This document shows positions 50,677 to 59,879 of a stretch of 64,000 nt of DNA, one piece after another (within the stretch, counting starts at the first letter, position 1; each line of letters begins with the position of its first letter). Source of the stretch: an uncultured Pedosphaera sp. Lineage in GTDB: Bacteria; Verrucomicrobiota; Verrucomicrobiia; Limisphaerales; Pedosphaeraceae. Made by a program: the position numbers and the translations under genes. The notes below the pieces were generated by a model. It did not search any database. It saw only the letters and a list, made by a program, of their open reading frames with translations, and was not told the origin of the DNA. The stretch is taken from assembly GCA_903918755.1 (NCBI GenBank), contig CAIXFN010000081.1:186001-250000 (forward strand), written 5' to 3'.

Positions 50677-51960
50677 ATGAACGCCGTCGCCCGCTTCGTG
50701 ATCGCCTTCGCCCTGGGTCTCGCGCTGGGCTCTGCGCCAGCCGCTACCAATCCGGTCGCGTTACCCGCATCTGCGGGGGCGGCATCTTCCTTTTACGACA
50801 TGCACTTGGGCATGTTTGCCCACTACATGTACCCCGCCAAAAGTTACCAATACGGCGCGACGATTTGGGCCGACGGTTCCCCAATGCGAAGCCTGGATGA
50901 ACTCGCGGATAACCTGGATGCGGATGATCTGGTGGCCACCGCCAAGTTAATGCATGCCCAATACCTGATTTTCACCACGTCGCATGCGAACATGAACGTG
51001 TTGTTCCCCAGCGCAGTGATGCAAAAGTATTTGCCAGGTCACACCTCCAAACGCGATGTGCTGCGCGATATCATCCGGGCTGCCCAGGCACAAAAGATGC
51101 GCGTGGTGTGGTATATCCATCCCAGCGATGGCCACGATTTCAGCAAGGAAGACCAGGAACGGGTCGGCTACAATGACGGCGCCCCGTACCAGCGCTACAA
51201 TGATTTTTATAACGAATACGTGGCCGAACTCGTGGACCGCTATGGGAAGGACGTCTCCGGCTATTTCATGGATGGCGGAGTGCCGAAGCGGATTGTGGAT
51301 GGCGCCCGTCTGCGAACCACCATCCTGAGCCGCCAACCCGGCGCCTGGCTGATCCAGAACGGCGGCCTGAACCGCACGGTGAATGATTTTGGGGCGTATG
51401 AAACTCTGGAACCGCCTTATCGCGGGGCGAATTGGGCGGTCAACAAACCCATCACCGGGGAGTGGTGGGCGCTGACCAACTCGGTCATCCTGTGCCCGGA
51501 ACTGGCCTACCGCTACACGGTGCTGCAAGCCTCCCTCAAGGACCTCCAGGGTGGCGGCGTGGGTTGGTCTTTTGGCCCCCACCCGGGCGGTCATTGGGAA
51601 TTGGGCGTGCGCTCCTTTTGCGAGCGCCTGGGAATCCTGGTCGATAAGGCGGGACCTTCGCTCTTCGACACCCGCCCCAGCCAGTCCTTTGTCACCACCA
51701 ATCGCGCGCCCTTGATCGGTTTGGCCTATGTGGCCACCGAGTCGCGCGATGGGAAGAAAACCTATCTGCACGCCTTTCTTCCGCCCCAGACCCCCACCCT
51801 CGAATTGCCCGCACCCGCCAACGGCCATCGGTTTACCGCCGCTCATCTGCTTGCCAATCATCACCGGGTCGATCTCCAGGTAAACACCAACTCAATCCAC
51901 CTGACCCTCGGTCGTCATGACCGGTGGGACGACACGGATACGATCATCGTCCTGGAATAG
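50677..51960 (+). CDS. Secreted GH29-like (alpha-L-fucosidase-related) protein
   Basis: 427 residues from the ATG at 50677. Signal peptide (about 1-23). The N-terminal barrel motif FYDMHLGMFAHYMYPAKSYQ is like the KxGMFIHWG start of GH29 fucosidases, and DRYGKDVSGYFMDGG places an Asp where GH29 has its nucleophile. YLIFTTSHANMNVLFPSAVM and MRVVWYIHPSDGHDFSKE also fit the fold. It is shorter than classical fucosidases and several active-site blocks are diverged, so substrate and even activity are uncertain. Last gene of the tdh/kbl run (19-nt gap). Confidence 0.7.
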   Translation: MNAVARFVIAFALGLALGSAPAATNPVALPASAGAASSFYDMHLGMFAHYMYPAKSYQYGATIWADGSPMRSLDELADNLDADDLVATAKLMHAQYLIFTTSHANMNVLFPSAVMQKYLPGHTSKRDVLRDIIRAAQAQKMRVVWYIHPSDGHDFSKEDQERVGYNDGAPYQRYNDFYNEYVAELVDRYGKDVSGYFMDGGVPKRIVDGARLRTTILSRQPGAWLIQNGGLNRTVNDFGAYETLEPPYRGANWAVNKPITGEWWALTNSVILCPELAYRYTVLQASLKDLQGGGVGWSFGPHPGGHWELGVRSFCERLGILVDKAGPSLFDTRPSQSFVTTNRAPLIGLAYVATESRDGKKTYLHAFLPPQTPTLELPAPANGHRFTAAHLLANHHRVDLQVNTNSIHLTLGRHDRWDDTDTIIVLE

Positions 51961-52197
51961 CCGCCCCCAGTCCCGTTGCTCCAGCGATTGCCGCATTTTG
52001 CGCGGCATGGCTAATCCCGCGCACTTCCGCTGTCTGCCTTGGAACGCCTTTACCAAGGTCCCATCTCTCCGTCCTGCAGACTGATCGAGCGGATGGAGTG
52101 GAGTGATTTCCTGTTTTTGGCCTATATAAGGGTCCCGCGGGCGGAGTATCCAAAAGCTGGTTCCACCTGACACAGGACCGGATACCCCCCTCTTGGC

Positions 52198-54783
52198 ATG
52201 TCTCATGCTCTGGACGAACCTGATTCGTTCACATGCCGAATGGGCTCACAGAATCCAACCGTTGTCCACGGCTTCGGGCCCTGGAGTCGAATCGTGCGGC
52301 ACCCGGTCATTCTGCCCGTGGTGCTCGGCGCGGGGTTGGCCCTTTCGTTGCTGGCCTTTGCCGTGACTCGCGGCTGGGAGCAGGAAGCCACGGCCCGCAA
52401 AGCTGCGGAAATGGTCAGGGAACAGGCCGAGAATCTCCGCGTGGAAATGCTGCGCTCCATGGAAGTGCTCCATTCCATCGCGGCCTGGTATCAGGCGCAG
52501 GGGGCGATCAACCGGACCAACTTTCACGAATTCGTCGCCCCGGCCCTCACCCGGCAACCCGAACTCCGTGCGCTATCCTGGAACCCGCGCGTCCCCGCCG
52601 CGGATCGTGACCGGTTCGAAGCCGTTACCGCCGCCGATTCGCCCACCGGTTTTCAATTGCGGGAGTTGGACGCAACCGGCCAGCTCGTCCCGGCCACCCT
52701 CCGCGCGGAGTATGTGCCGGTTTGCTTCATTGAGCCCTCGTCCGGCAACGCGGACGCCCTCGGTTACGACTTGGCATCCGATGCCAGCCGGGGGCAATCC
52801 CTCGCCGCGGCACGGGATCGCGGGGTCCCGGTGGCTACCGCCGCCATCCGCCTGGCCCAGTCCACCGATCACCCCGCCGGACTGCTGGTATTACTCCCGG
52901 TTTACCGGGGTCCCATTCCCACCTCCGTGACCGAACGTCGCGACAGATTGGTCGGATTCGCCGTCGCCGTTTTTCGGGTGGCCGATCTCGTGGGCAACGC
53001 AGTGGCGGCTTTGGAATCCCGGGGTTTGGTGGCGCGCGTGTTGGATGAGGGGCCCTCCACGGGTTCATTGCTCTACGCCGGTGCGGCTTCAACCCCCGAG
53101 TGGCCGCATGGCTTCCCCGGCCACCAGGCGGAACTAGAGGTCGCGGGACGCAAGTGGACCATCGAATACGCCCCCACCGCCCGCTTTGAACCCGCGTTCG
53201 CCCGCAGCCAGTCGTGGCTGGTCCTGCTGGGCGGTTTAGCCCTGACCGGATTGCTCACAGTCCATCTTTATAGTGGGTGGCGCCGCACCGTGGAAGTCGC
53301 CGCCGCCAACGCGGCACTTCAGGAGGAAATCGCCGTGCGCCAGCAGGCCGAGGCTGCCGCGGCCGCGGCCAACCAGGCCAAGTCCGACTTCCTCGCGAGC
53401 ATGAGCCACGAGATCCGCACCCCCCTCAACGCCATCCTGGGATACACCCAGTTGATGCGCCACGACGGGGGCATTTCGGGCGAACAACGGGACGCCATCA
53501 ATGGCATCAATGCGAGCGGACGCCATCTACTGGGCTTGATCAACGAGATCCTGGACCTCTCCAAAATCGAAGCCGGCCGAATGGAACTGCACCCGGTGGA
53601 CTTTGATTTGGCCAGTTTGGGCCGCGGCTTGCAGGCCACGTTTCAACCCCTCTGCGCCCAGAAAAAGATCCGCTTCCGCCTGGTGTTGGAGACAACCGGC
53701 GCAGCCCATGTGCGGGGCGATGAAGGGAAACTTCGCCAGGTACTCATCAATCTGCTGGGGAACGCGGTCAAGTTCACCCAGGCGGGCGAAGTTTTCCTGC
53801 GTGGGGAACCCGGAGCGGATGGCCGCTGGCTCTTTGAAGTCATCGATACCGGACTTGGCATCCCGGAGTCCGAGCAGGAAGACATTTTCAAACCCTTCCA
53901 CCAAGGCAGCACCGCGGCGCATCAGGGCGGCACCGGCCTCGGGCTGGCCATCGCCCAGAAGCAGGTGGCCCTGTTGGGCGGGCAACTGTCCCTCCAATCG
54001 GAACGGGGAGTGGGTTCCCGGTTCTACTTCAGTATTCCCCTCCCTTGGTCCACCGCGCCGGAACCGGCGGCCGAAACCGCCGGGGCCAGACACTGGCTGC
54101 CCCTGGACCGGCCGGTGCGCGCCCTCGTGGTGGACGATCTCAAAGAGAATCGCGACATCCTTGCGGGCATGTTACGGCGATTGGGTTGCGAAGCGGTAGT
54201 GGCCGCGAGCGGGGCGGAGGCATTGCACTGCAGCCGCGCCCAGCCACCGCAAATTGTTTTCCTCGATCTGCTCATGCCCGGCATGGATGGCCTGGCCACG
54301 GCCACTGCCCTGCTCGCGAACCCGGCGCTGGGCAGCCCCAAAATCGTGGCGCAAAGCGCGGCCGAACTCTCCCGCTATCGCGACCTGGCCCGGCAGGCCG
54401 GTTGCGTGGATTTTCTGCCCAAGCCCATTTGTGCCGACCAGGTTCGGGAATGCTTGCGGCAGCATCTGGGGTTGGAGTTCCGGGTGGCGCCATCCGCGCC
54501 GGTCGCGACCGAAATCGCAACGCCGGAGGCATTCACCCTCCCCGAAACACTCGCCGCCCGGCTCACCCTGGCGGCCGAACTACATAGCACCACCGCTTTG
54601 AAATCCTGCCTGCTCGAACTCCGGCAACTGGGTCCGGCGGGCGGCGGACTCGCCGAGCAAATCCGCCAACTCATGCGCAGTTATGATATGGATGGCGTGC
54701 TCCAGCTGATTGTCCGCGCCCAGGAGGGCGTTCCTCCCGTCTCCTCCCCGCCCCATGAACACCTCACCTTGCACCCCTCCTGA
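52198..54783 (+). CDS. CHASE-domain hybrid sensor histidine kinase
   Basis: 861 residues. TM1 (about 37-58), periplasmic CHASE domain (about 75-290; INRTNFHEFVAPALTRQPEL, EYVPVCFIEPSSGNADALGY), TM2 (about 340-358). Then a short coiled coil, HisKA with SMSHEIRTPLNAILGYTQLM, HATPase with LINLLGNAVKFTQAGEV, DTGLGIPESEQEDIF and GTGLGLAIAQKQ, and a C-terminal receiver with LVVDDLKENRDIL and Asp in VFLDLLMPGMDG. It senses an outside ligand and passes phosphate on, most likely to the overlapping sigma-54 activator, though a tail of about 110 residues after the receiver is not a clear Hpt domain. A 237-bp gap without recognised sites precedes it. Confidence 0.93.
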   Translation: MSHALDEPDSFTCRMGSQNPTVVHGFGPWSRIVRHPVILPVVLGAGLALSLLAFAVTRGWEQEATARKAAEMVREQAENLRVEMLRSMEVLHSIAAWYQAQGAINRTNFHEFVAPALTRQPELRALSWNPRVPAADRDRFEAVTAADSPTGFQLRELDATGQLVPATLRAEYVPVCFIEPSSGNADALGYDLASDASRGQSLAAARDRGVPVATAAIRLAQSTDHPAGLLVLLPVYRGPIPTSVTERRDRLVGFAVAVFRVADLVGNAVAALESRGLVARVLDEGPSTGSLLYAGAASTPEWPHGFPGHQAELEVAGRKWTIEYAPTARFEPAFARSQSWLVLLGGLALTGLLTVHLYSGWRRTVEVAAANAALQEEIAVRQQAEAAAAAANQAKSDFLASMSHEIRTPLNAILGYTQLMRHDGGISGEQRDAINGINASGRHLLGLINEILDLSKIEAGRMELHPVDFDLASLGRGLQATFQPLCAQKKIRFRLVLETTGAAHVRGDEGKLRQVLINLLGNAVKFTQAGEVFLRGEPGADGRWLFEVIDTGLGIPESEQEDIFKPFHQGSTAAHQGGTGLGLAIAQKQVALLGGQLSLQSERGVGSRFYFSIPLPWSTAPEPAAETAGARHWLPLDRPVRALVVDDLKENRDILAGMLRRLGCEAVVAASGAEALHCSRAQPPQIVFLDLLMPGMDGLATATALLANPALGSPKIVAQSAAELSRYRDLARQAGCVDFLPKPICADQVRECLRQHLGLEFRVAPSAPVATEIATPEAFTLPETLAARLTLAAELHSTTALKSCLLELRQLGPAGGGLAEQIRQLMRSYDMDGVLQLIVRAQEGVPPVSSPPHEHLTLHPS

Positions 54784-56278
54784 GCCGGAAAAAATCCTGC
54801 TGGTGGATGATGTGCCCGCCAATCTGGCCGTCCTCACCGGGGCGTTGGAGCCCGAAGGTTTTGAAATCCTGGCGGTGGCCAATGGGCCGGACGCCTTGCG
54901 CGTCGCGGCCCGGGCGCGCCCGGCGCTGATCATGCTCGACGTGATGCTGCCCCGCATGGACGGGTTTGAAACCTGCCGACGCCTCAAGCAGATGGAGGCC
55001 ACCCGCGAAATCCCGGTCATTTTCATCACCGCCCGGAATGAGACCGAAAACATGGTGGCGGGCTTCGCGGCCGGGGGTGTTGACTACGTCATCAAACCCT
55101 TCGCCACGGCCGAGGTCATCAGCCGGGTCAACACCCACTTGCGCATCGGCCGCCTCACCCGGGAGTTGCGGGAAAAAAACCGCGTTCTGGAAACCCGCAC
55201 GGCCGAATTGACCGCCGAAATCGACAAACGCCGCCAGGCGGAATCCGCCCTCCAACACGCCGATGAAAAGCTCGCGGTTTTGTCGGACCTGGAAGCTTCG
55301 CGCTGGGCCGTCACCGGACTGGTGGGACGGAGTCCTTACCTCGAAAAAATCCTCGCCGACATCCGCCGCCTGCATCAATTTTCTGGCACCAGCGTCCTGA
55401 TCACTGGCGAAAGCGGCACCGGCAAGGAATTGATCGCCCGGGCGATCCACTTTGGCGGGGCGCGCGCCAAAGCGCCGTTTGTGCCGGTAAACTGCGTGGC
55501 CATCCCGGCCGAATTGGCGGAATCCATGCTGTTTGGCCACGTCAAAGGCGCGTTTACCGGGGCCATGACCGAGCGCAAAGGCCATTTTGAAACCGCCCAT
55601 GGCGGCACCCTCTTCCTGGATGAAATCGGCGATATGCCCCTGCCCTTGCAGGCCAAATTGCTCCGGGTACTGGAGGACGGCCGCGTGACTCCGGTGGGCG
55701 CTTCCGAGTCCCGACAGGTGGATGTACGCGTCATCGCCGCGACCAATGCCGATCTGGATGAGCGCATCGCCCGCGGTTCCTTTCGCCAGGATCTCTATTT
55801 CCGGCTGGCGCGGTATCTGGTGGCCACGCCCGCCCTGCGGGATCGGCCCGACGATGTCCCGCTGCTGCTCCAACATTTCCTCCATCACTTCGCCACGGAA
55901 ATGGGATTGAAGTCGCCGCAACTCAGCGCCGAGGCCCTCGCCGCGCTGCAAGCCCATCCCTTCCCGGGCAATGTCCGCGAATTGAAAAACATCGTGGAAC
56001 GCGCGCTGATCGAAAGTGGCGGGGAAACGATTCTACCAAGGCACCTGCACCTGCGACCCGCGCCCAGCCTCACCCCACCCGTCCGGGCGGCGGAACCACG
56101 GCTCCGGCCGGAAGCAGCGCCGCTCCCGTTGAACCTGGCCGAAGCCGAGGAGGTATTGATCCAGCGGGCCTTGCAGCAAACCGGCGGCAATATCGCCGAG
56201 GCCGCCCGCCTGCTGGGCATTCACCGCACGCGCATCTATCGCAAATTGGCGCAGGAAGAACCGGCGGTCGCGGATTGA
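54755..56278 (+). CDS. NtrC-type sigma-54-dependent response regulator
   Basis: 507 residues from the ATG at 54755, overlapping the kinase end by 29 nt. Receiver (about 10-125; ILLVDDVPANLAVL, Asp in IMLDVMLPRMDGFE), a coiled-coil linker (about 130-180), AAA+ domain (about 190-420) with Walker A GESGTGKELIARAI, the sigma-54 contact loop VKGAFTGAMTERKGHF, Walker B GGTLFLDEIGDMPLPLQAKL and the usual NVRELKNIVERALIE. A Fis-type HTH ends it (about 455-500; QQTGGNIAEAARLLGIHRTR). It would activate a -24/-12 promoter; exactly such a promoter lies 120 bp after its stop. Confidence 0.96.
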   Translation: MNTSPCTPPEPEKILLVDDVPANLAVLTGALEPEGFEILAVANGPDALRVAARARPALIMLDVMLPRMDGFETCRRLKQMEATREIPVIFITARNETENMVAGFAAGGVDYVIKPFATAEVISRVNTHLRIGRLTRELREKNRVLETRTAELTAEIDKRRQAESALQHADEKLAVLSDLEASRWAVTGLVGRSPYLEKILADIRRLHQFSGTSVLITGESGTGKELIARAIHFGGARAKAPFVPVNCVAIPAELAESMLFGHVKGAFTGAMTERKGHFETAHGGTLFLDEIGDMPLPLQAKLLRVLEDGRVTPVGASESRQVDVRVIAATNADLDERIARGSFRQDLYFRLARYLVATPALRDRPDDVPLLLQHFLHHFATEMGLKSPQLSAEALAALQAHPFPGNVRELKNIVERALIESGGETILPRHLHLRPAPSLTPPVRAAEPRLRPEAAPLPLNLAEAEEVLIQRALQQTGGNIAEAARLLGIHRTRIYRKLAQEEPAVAD

Positions 56279-56289
56279 CCCGGCCCATG

Positions 56290-56314
56290 TGTCGCAAGTG
56301 TTTCACCCGCGACA
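56290..56314 (+). promoter_or_regulatory. Upstream activator site (25-bp dyad)
   Basis: TGTCGC-AA-GTG-TTT-CAC-CC-GCGACA: outer and inner arms pair symmetrically about the central TTT. The centre is about 125 bp before the predicted start of transcription at 56427, the usual place for an enhancer-binding protein. The neighbouring NtrC-type regulator is the obvious candidate. Confidence 0.7.
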
Positions 56315-56400
56315 GTCGCAACACCGCCCGGACGCCGGCGGCGGACGGGGGAAACTACGCAAACTGTTGCCGCACTGTTCTTTGCATCTCCAGGAAAATC

Positions 56401-56415
56401 TGGCACGACGCCCGC
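56401..56415 (+). promoter_or_regulatory. Sigma-54 (-24/-12) promoter
   Basis: TGGCACG-ACGC-CCGC: perfect -24 element and the GC of the -12 element at exactly the required spacing (GG at 56402-56403, GC at 56414-56415). The -12 has CCGC for TTGC. It lies 43 nt before the porin-like gene start at 56458 and after the dyad at 56290. Confidence 0.78.
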
Positions 56416-56457
56416 TAATTACCGGGCAGTGTCGAGCCAACCTAATCAACCAAACCG

Positions 56458-57441
56458 ATGCAAATGAACTACCAATCCCCAACCATTCCCCCCGGATCCA
56501 AGAAACGCGCCGGCCTTGCGGTACTCGCCGCGGCGGTGTTCCCCCTGGCAGCCAGCTCCCTCCTGGCCGCCGATGCGCCCCCCCCGTCGCGCGTCAATGC
56601 GCTGGTCAACATTGAATTCGCCAATGAATATGTCACCCCACGCGGCATGATCGTGCGCGACCAGGGTCTGACGGTCCAGCCGCTGCTGCTCGGCTTTGTC
56701 AATGTTTACAAAGGCGACAGTTTTATCTCGGACGCCACCCTCGTCGGCGGCGTGTGGAACGACCTCGGGACCAAGGCCGTTTCCCAGCAGCCGCCCTATG
56801 GCAGCAAACCGGGCACCGTGTGGACGGAAATTGATCCGATCGCCGGCATCACCCTGGACTTCGCCAAACATTTCACCCTGGGTGTCACCTACACCGCGTT
56901 CGCCGAACAAATCCTCTCGATCGGCACCTCGCAGCACCTGGAAACCAAACTGTCTTTCAATGACAGCGATTATCTGAAGGAGTTCGCCTTGCATCCCTAT
57001 GTCAGCTTTTGGCAGGAACTCTCGGGCAAGGCCACCGACGCGCAAGTGCCCCAGGCGGTCTTCGGCAACTCGGCGGCGTCCGGCGGCCACCCCGCCCCCG
57101 GTTCCAGCTATTATTTCGAAGTGGGCATTGATCCCTCCTACACGCTCGAAAAATGCGGTGTGAAGTTGGAAGCGCCCCTCCGGGTGCTGTTGCCCAACGA
57201 ACGCTTCTACGGCAACTATTACGGGAAGTCCTCCACCGTCGGTCTGTTCGAGGTGGGCCTGAAAGCCAGCATGCCCCTGAAATTCATGCCGGAAGGTTAC
57301 GGCCATTGGAGCAGCCATGTCGGGTTTAAATACCTCTACTTCGTGGATGACAACCTTTACAACCTGAATACCTTCAACGCCCCCGGCAAGCCCACCCGCG
57401 ACAACTGGCAGGTTTACGCCGGCATCTCGACTTTCTTCTGA
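56458..57441 (+). CDS. Putative outer-membrane channel (TorF/porin-like beta-barrel)
   Basis: 327 residues. Long signal peptide (about 1-38, ending SSLLAAD). The mature part begins with short beta strands (VNALVNIEFANEYVTPRGMI) and continues with alternating amphipathic strands (TLGVTYTAFAEQIL, EFALHPYVSFWQEL, YYFEVGIDPSYTLEKCG, GHWSSHVGFKYLYFVDD), ending VYAGISTFF with a terminal Phe suited to outer-membrane insertion. It is the first gene behind the sigma-54 promoter and 34 nt ahead of the BMP binding-protein gene, so it probably lets the same substrate cross the outer membrane. Confidence 0.72.
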   Translation: MQMNYQSPTIPPGSKKRAGLAVLAAAVFPLAASSLLAADAPPPSRVNALVNIEFANEYVTPRGMIVRDQGLTVQPLLLGFVNVYKGDSFISDATLVGGVWNDLGTKAVSQQPPYGSKPGTVWTEIDPIAGITLDFAKHFTLGVTYTAFAEQILSIGTSQHLETKLSFNDSDYLKEFALHPYVSFWQELSGKATDAQVPQAVFGNSAASGGHPAPGSSYYFEVGIDPSYTLEKCGVKLEAPLRVLLPNERFYGNYYGKSSTVGLFEVGLKASMPLKFMPEGYGHWSSHVGFKYLYFVDDNLYNLNTFNAPGKPTRDNWQVYAGISTFF

Positions 57442-57475
57442 GTCCAGTCCCACCAATTTGATTGCCACTAATTCC

Positions 57476-58594
57476 ATGAAAAAACATTTCTCCTCTCTGC
57501 TGGGCGCGGTCCTGGCCACCGGCCTGCTGACTTCCGCCCCGGTCGCCTCCGCGGCCGACAAGGTAACCATGGGCTTCATCTACGTGGGGCCCAAGGATGA
57601 CTACGGGTACAACCAGGCTCATGCGGAAGGCTGCGCCGGGGTCCAAAAACTGCCCTGGGTGAAGGGCGTCGAGGAAGCCAGCGTGCCGGAAACCACCGCC
57701 GTCCAGGAAACCATGCGCAACATGATTGTGCAGGATGGCGCCACCGTGGTGTTCCCCACCTCGTTCGGCTATTTCGATCCGCACATCCTCAAACTGGCCA
57801 AGCAAAATCCGAAAATCCAGTTCCTGCACTGCGGCGGCATGTATACCGAGGGCAAGCATCCCAAGAACGTGGGCAGCTACTTCGGTTACATTGACGAAGC
57901 CGTTTACGTCGCCGGCATCGTGGCCGGGCACGAGACCAAGTCCGGCAAGCTCGGCTTCATCGCCGCCAAGCCCATTCCCCAGGTGCTGCGCAACATCAAC
58001 GCCTTCACCCTGGGGGCGCGCAGTGTGAATCCGAAGGCGACCGTCCAGGTCATCTTCACGGGCGACTGGTCGGTGCCGGTCAAGGAGGCGGAAGCCGCCA
58101 GCAGCCTGATCAACCAAGGCGTGGATGTCCTCACCTGCCATGTGGACAGCCCCAAAGTGATCTTGGAAACCGCCGAACGCCGCGGCATTTTCGTGTGCGG
58201 CTACCATGCGAACGGCAGCAAACTCGCCCCCAAGGGCTACCTGACCGGCGCGGAATGGAACTGGTCGAAGGTTTACACCGACTACGCTGAAATGGTGAAG
58301 GCGGGCAAGACGCTCGCCGCCGGGACCATTCCCCACCTCGTCCGGGGCGGCCTCAAGGAGGGCTTTGTGAAATGCTCGGATTACGGTCCCGCCGTCGGGG
58401 AAGCCGCCAAGAAGGACGCCGAAGCGGCCAAGGCGAAATTCATGGACGGCTCCATGGTGATCTTCAAGGGCCCCCTCAAAAACAACACTGGCGGGGATAT
58501 CCTGCCGGCCGGCCAGGAGTACAAACAGCAGGACATCGAATTGGAAAAGATGGGCTGGCTGGTGGAAGGCGTCCTCGGCAGCACCAAGAGCTGA
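57476..58594 (+). CDS. BMP-family ABC transporter substrate-binding protein
   Basis: 372 residues from the ATG at 57476 (MKKHFSSLLGAVLATGLLTS, signal peptide ending ASAAD; no lipobox). BMP/PnrA family motifs: MGFIYVGPKDDYGYNQAHAEG, VVFPTSFGYFDPHILKLAKQ, GSYFGYIDEAVYVAGIVAGH and VTCHVDSP-like VLTCHVDSPKVILETAERRG. Members bind purine nucleosides or related small molecules in the periplasm. The genes for two permeases and the ATPase follow. A long stem-loop separates it from the first permease gene. Confidence 0.93.
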   Translation: MKKHFSSLLGAVLATGLLTSAPVASAADKVTMGFIYVGPKDDYGYNQAHAEGCAGVQKLPWVKGVEEASVPETTAVQETMRNMIVQDGATVVFPTSFGYFDPHILKLAKQNPKIQFLHCGGMYTEGKHPKNVGSYFGYIDEAVYVAGIVAGHETKSGKLGFIAAKPIPQVLRNINAFTLGARSVNPKATVQVIFTGDWSVPVKEAEAASSLINQGVDVLTCHVDSPKVILETAERRGIFVCGYHANGSKLAPKGYLTGAEWNWSKVYTDYAEMVKAGKTLAAGTIPHLVRGGLKEGFVKCSDYGPAVGEAAKKDAEAAKAKFMDGSMVIFKGPLKNNTGGDILPAGQEYKQQDIELEKMGWLVEGVLGSTKS

Positions 58595-58632
58595 TCGCCT
58601 CTTTCTCGTGAACAAAACTTCGGCATGTCCGT

Positions 58633-58719
58633 CGTCGCCCGCGGGTGGCTGGGAGGATTGTTTGGTGAACCGCGCAGTTCCTCTGGCGATTCCCCGAACG
58701 AACCACCCCCGCGGCGACG
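58633..58719 (+). other. Intercistronic stem-loop
   Basis: CGTCGCC-CGCGGGTGG (58633-58648) can pair with CCACCCCCGCGGCGACG (58703-58719), about 15 pairs with small bulges and a loop of 54 nt. It lies between the binding-protein and permease genes, where such structures often raise the level of the binding-protein message. Confidence 0.5.
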
Positions 58720-58769
58720 GCGGCGGCCGTCCCGGTCCGCGATAACTTAGCGCCAACCATCAACCGCCC

Positions 58770-59879
58770 ATGTCCTCCACGCCTGAAGCCAAAGTAGCAG
58801 TCGCCACACCGGCCGCGGCCGCCGGCCGCCCCCCGCTCCCTTGGCGTCCGGCACTTGAGGGCGTGGTCATCCCGGTGGGTGCGGTCCTCGTGGCGCTCGC
58901 CCTGTTCGGCCTCTTTTGCTTCGTGCAAGGCCGCAACGCTTTTGCCGTGTTTGCCGCCATCAACAAGGCGGCGTTCGGTAGTTGGTATGCTTTTCAGAAC
59001 ACCCTCGTCCGCGCCGCGCCGCTGATGCTCACCGCCCTGGCGACGGCCCTGCCGGCGCGCTTGGGACTGGTCGTCATTGGCAATGAAGGGGCCCTGGTGA
59101 TGGGCGGACTGGCGGCCACCGTCGCCGGCCTGGCGGTCCAAACTGCCCCGTTGCTGGTGGTGCTGGGCGTGATGCTCGCAGCCGGAATGATTGGCGGCGG
59201 GCTCTGGCTCGCCATTGTGGGCGCGCTTTATTACCAGCGCGGGGTGAACGAAACCATCGCCAGCCTGCTGCTCAATTACATCGCCATCGCCCTGCTCAAT
59301 CATCTGGTCAACGGCCCGCTGCGCGACCCCTCCAGCCTCAACAAGCCTTCCAGCTTTCCCATTCCGGACGAAAAAATGCTGCCAGTGATCGGGTCCAGCA
59401 ATGTGCATTACGGCCTGTTTTTTGGGATTGCCGCCTGCCTGCTCGCCTGGGTCCTGATGGAGCACACGACGTTCGGGTTCAAGGTGCGCATGATCGGCGG
59501 CAATATCCGCGCCGCCCGCCTCGCCGGGCTCCCGGTGGCACTGTTGGGCATTATAACGTGCTTTCTTGCCGGGGCCGCCGCCGGGGCCGCCGGCATGGTC
59601 GAAGTGGCCGCCGTCCACGGACGCGCCAATGAATCCCTTGCGGCCGGTTACGGCTACGCGGGCATCCTGGTGGCCTTCGTCGCCCGCCATCGGGGATTGC
59701 CGATCATCCTGGTGGCCACCTTACTAGGCGGCATATTAGCCAGCGGCGGGATCCTCCAGCGCGAGTTCAAGCTACCGGATGCCACGATACTGGTGTTTCA
59801 AGGACTGGTATTCCTCGTGATTTTGTTCAGTGATTCGCTTTACGGCAAATTTGGATTCTTCAAGGAGGAACGCCGATGA
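58770..59879 (+). CDS. BMP-type ABC transporter permease (first)
   Basis: 369 residues, about 9-10 membrane helices after a polar N-terminus (1-28). Family motifs: RAAPLMLTALATALPARLGL, IGNEGALVMGGLAATVAGL, RGVNETIASLLLNYIAIALL (the coupling NE-x-I-x-x-L-x-x-N-Y-I motif) and FKVRMIGGNIRAARLAGLPV. This is the larger permease of YufP/BmpC type. It overlaps the second permease by 4 nt (ATGA) and lies 175 bp after the binding-protein gene. Confidence 0.93.
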   Translation: MSSTPEAKVAVATPAAAAGRPPLPWRPALEGVVIPVGAVLVALALFGLFCFVQGRNAFAVFAAINKAAFGSWYAFQNTLVRAAPLMLTALATALPARLGLVVIGNEGALVMGGLAATVAGLAVQTAPLLVVLGVMLAAGMIGGGLWLAIVGALYYQRGVNETIASLLLNYIAIALLNHLVNGPLRDPSSLNKPSSFPIPDEKMLPVIGSSNVHYGLFFGIAACLLAWVLMEHTTFGFKVRMIGGNIRAARLAGLPVALLGIITCFLAGAAAGAAGMVEVAAVHGRANESLAAGYGYAGILVAFVARHRGLPIILVATLLGGILASGGILQREFKLPDATILVFQGLVFLVILFSDSLYGKFGFFKEERR

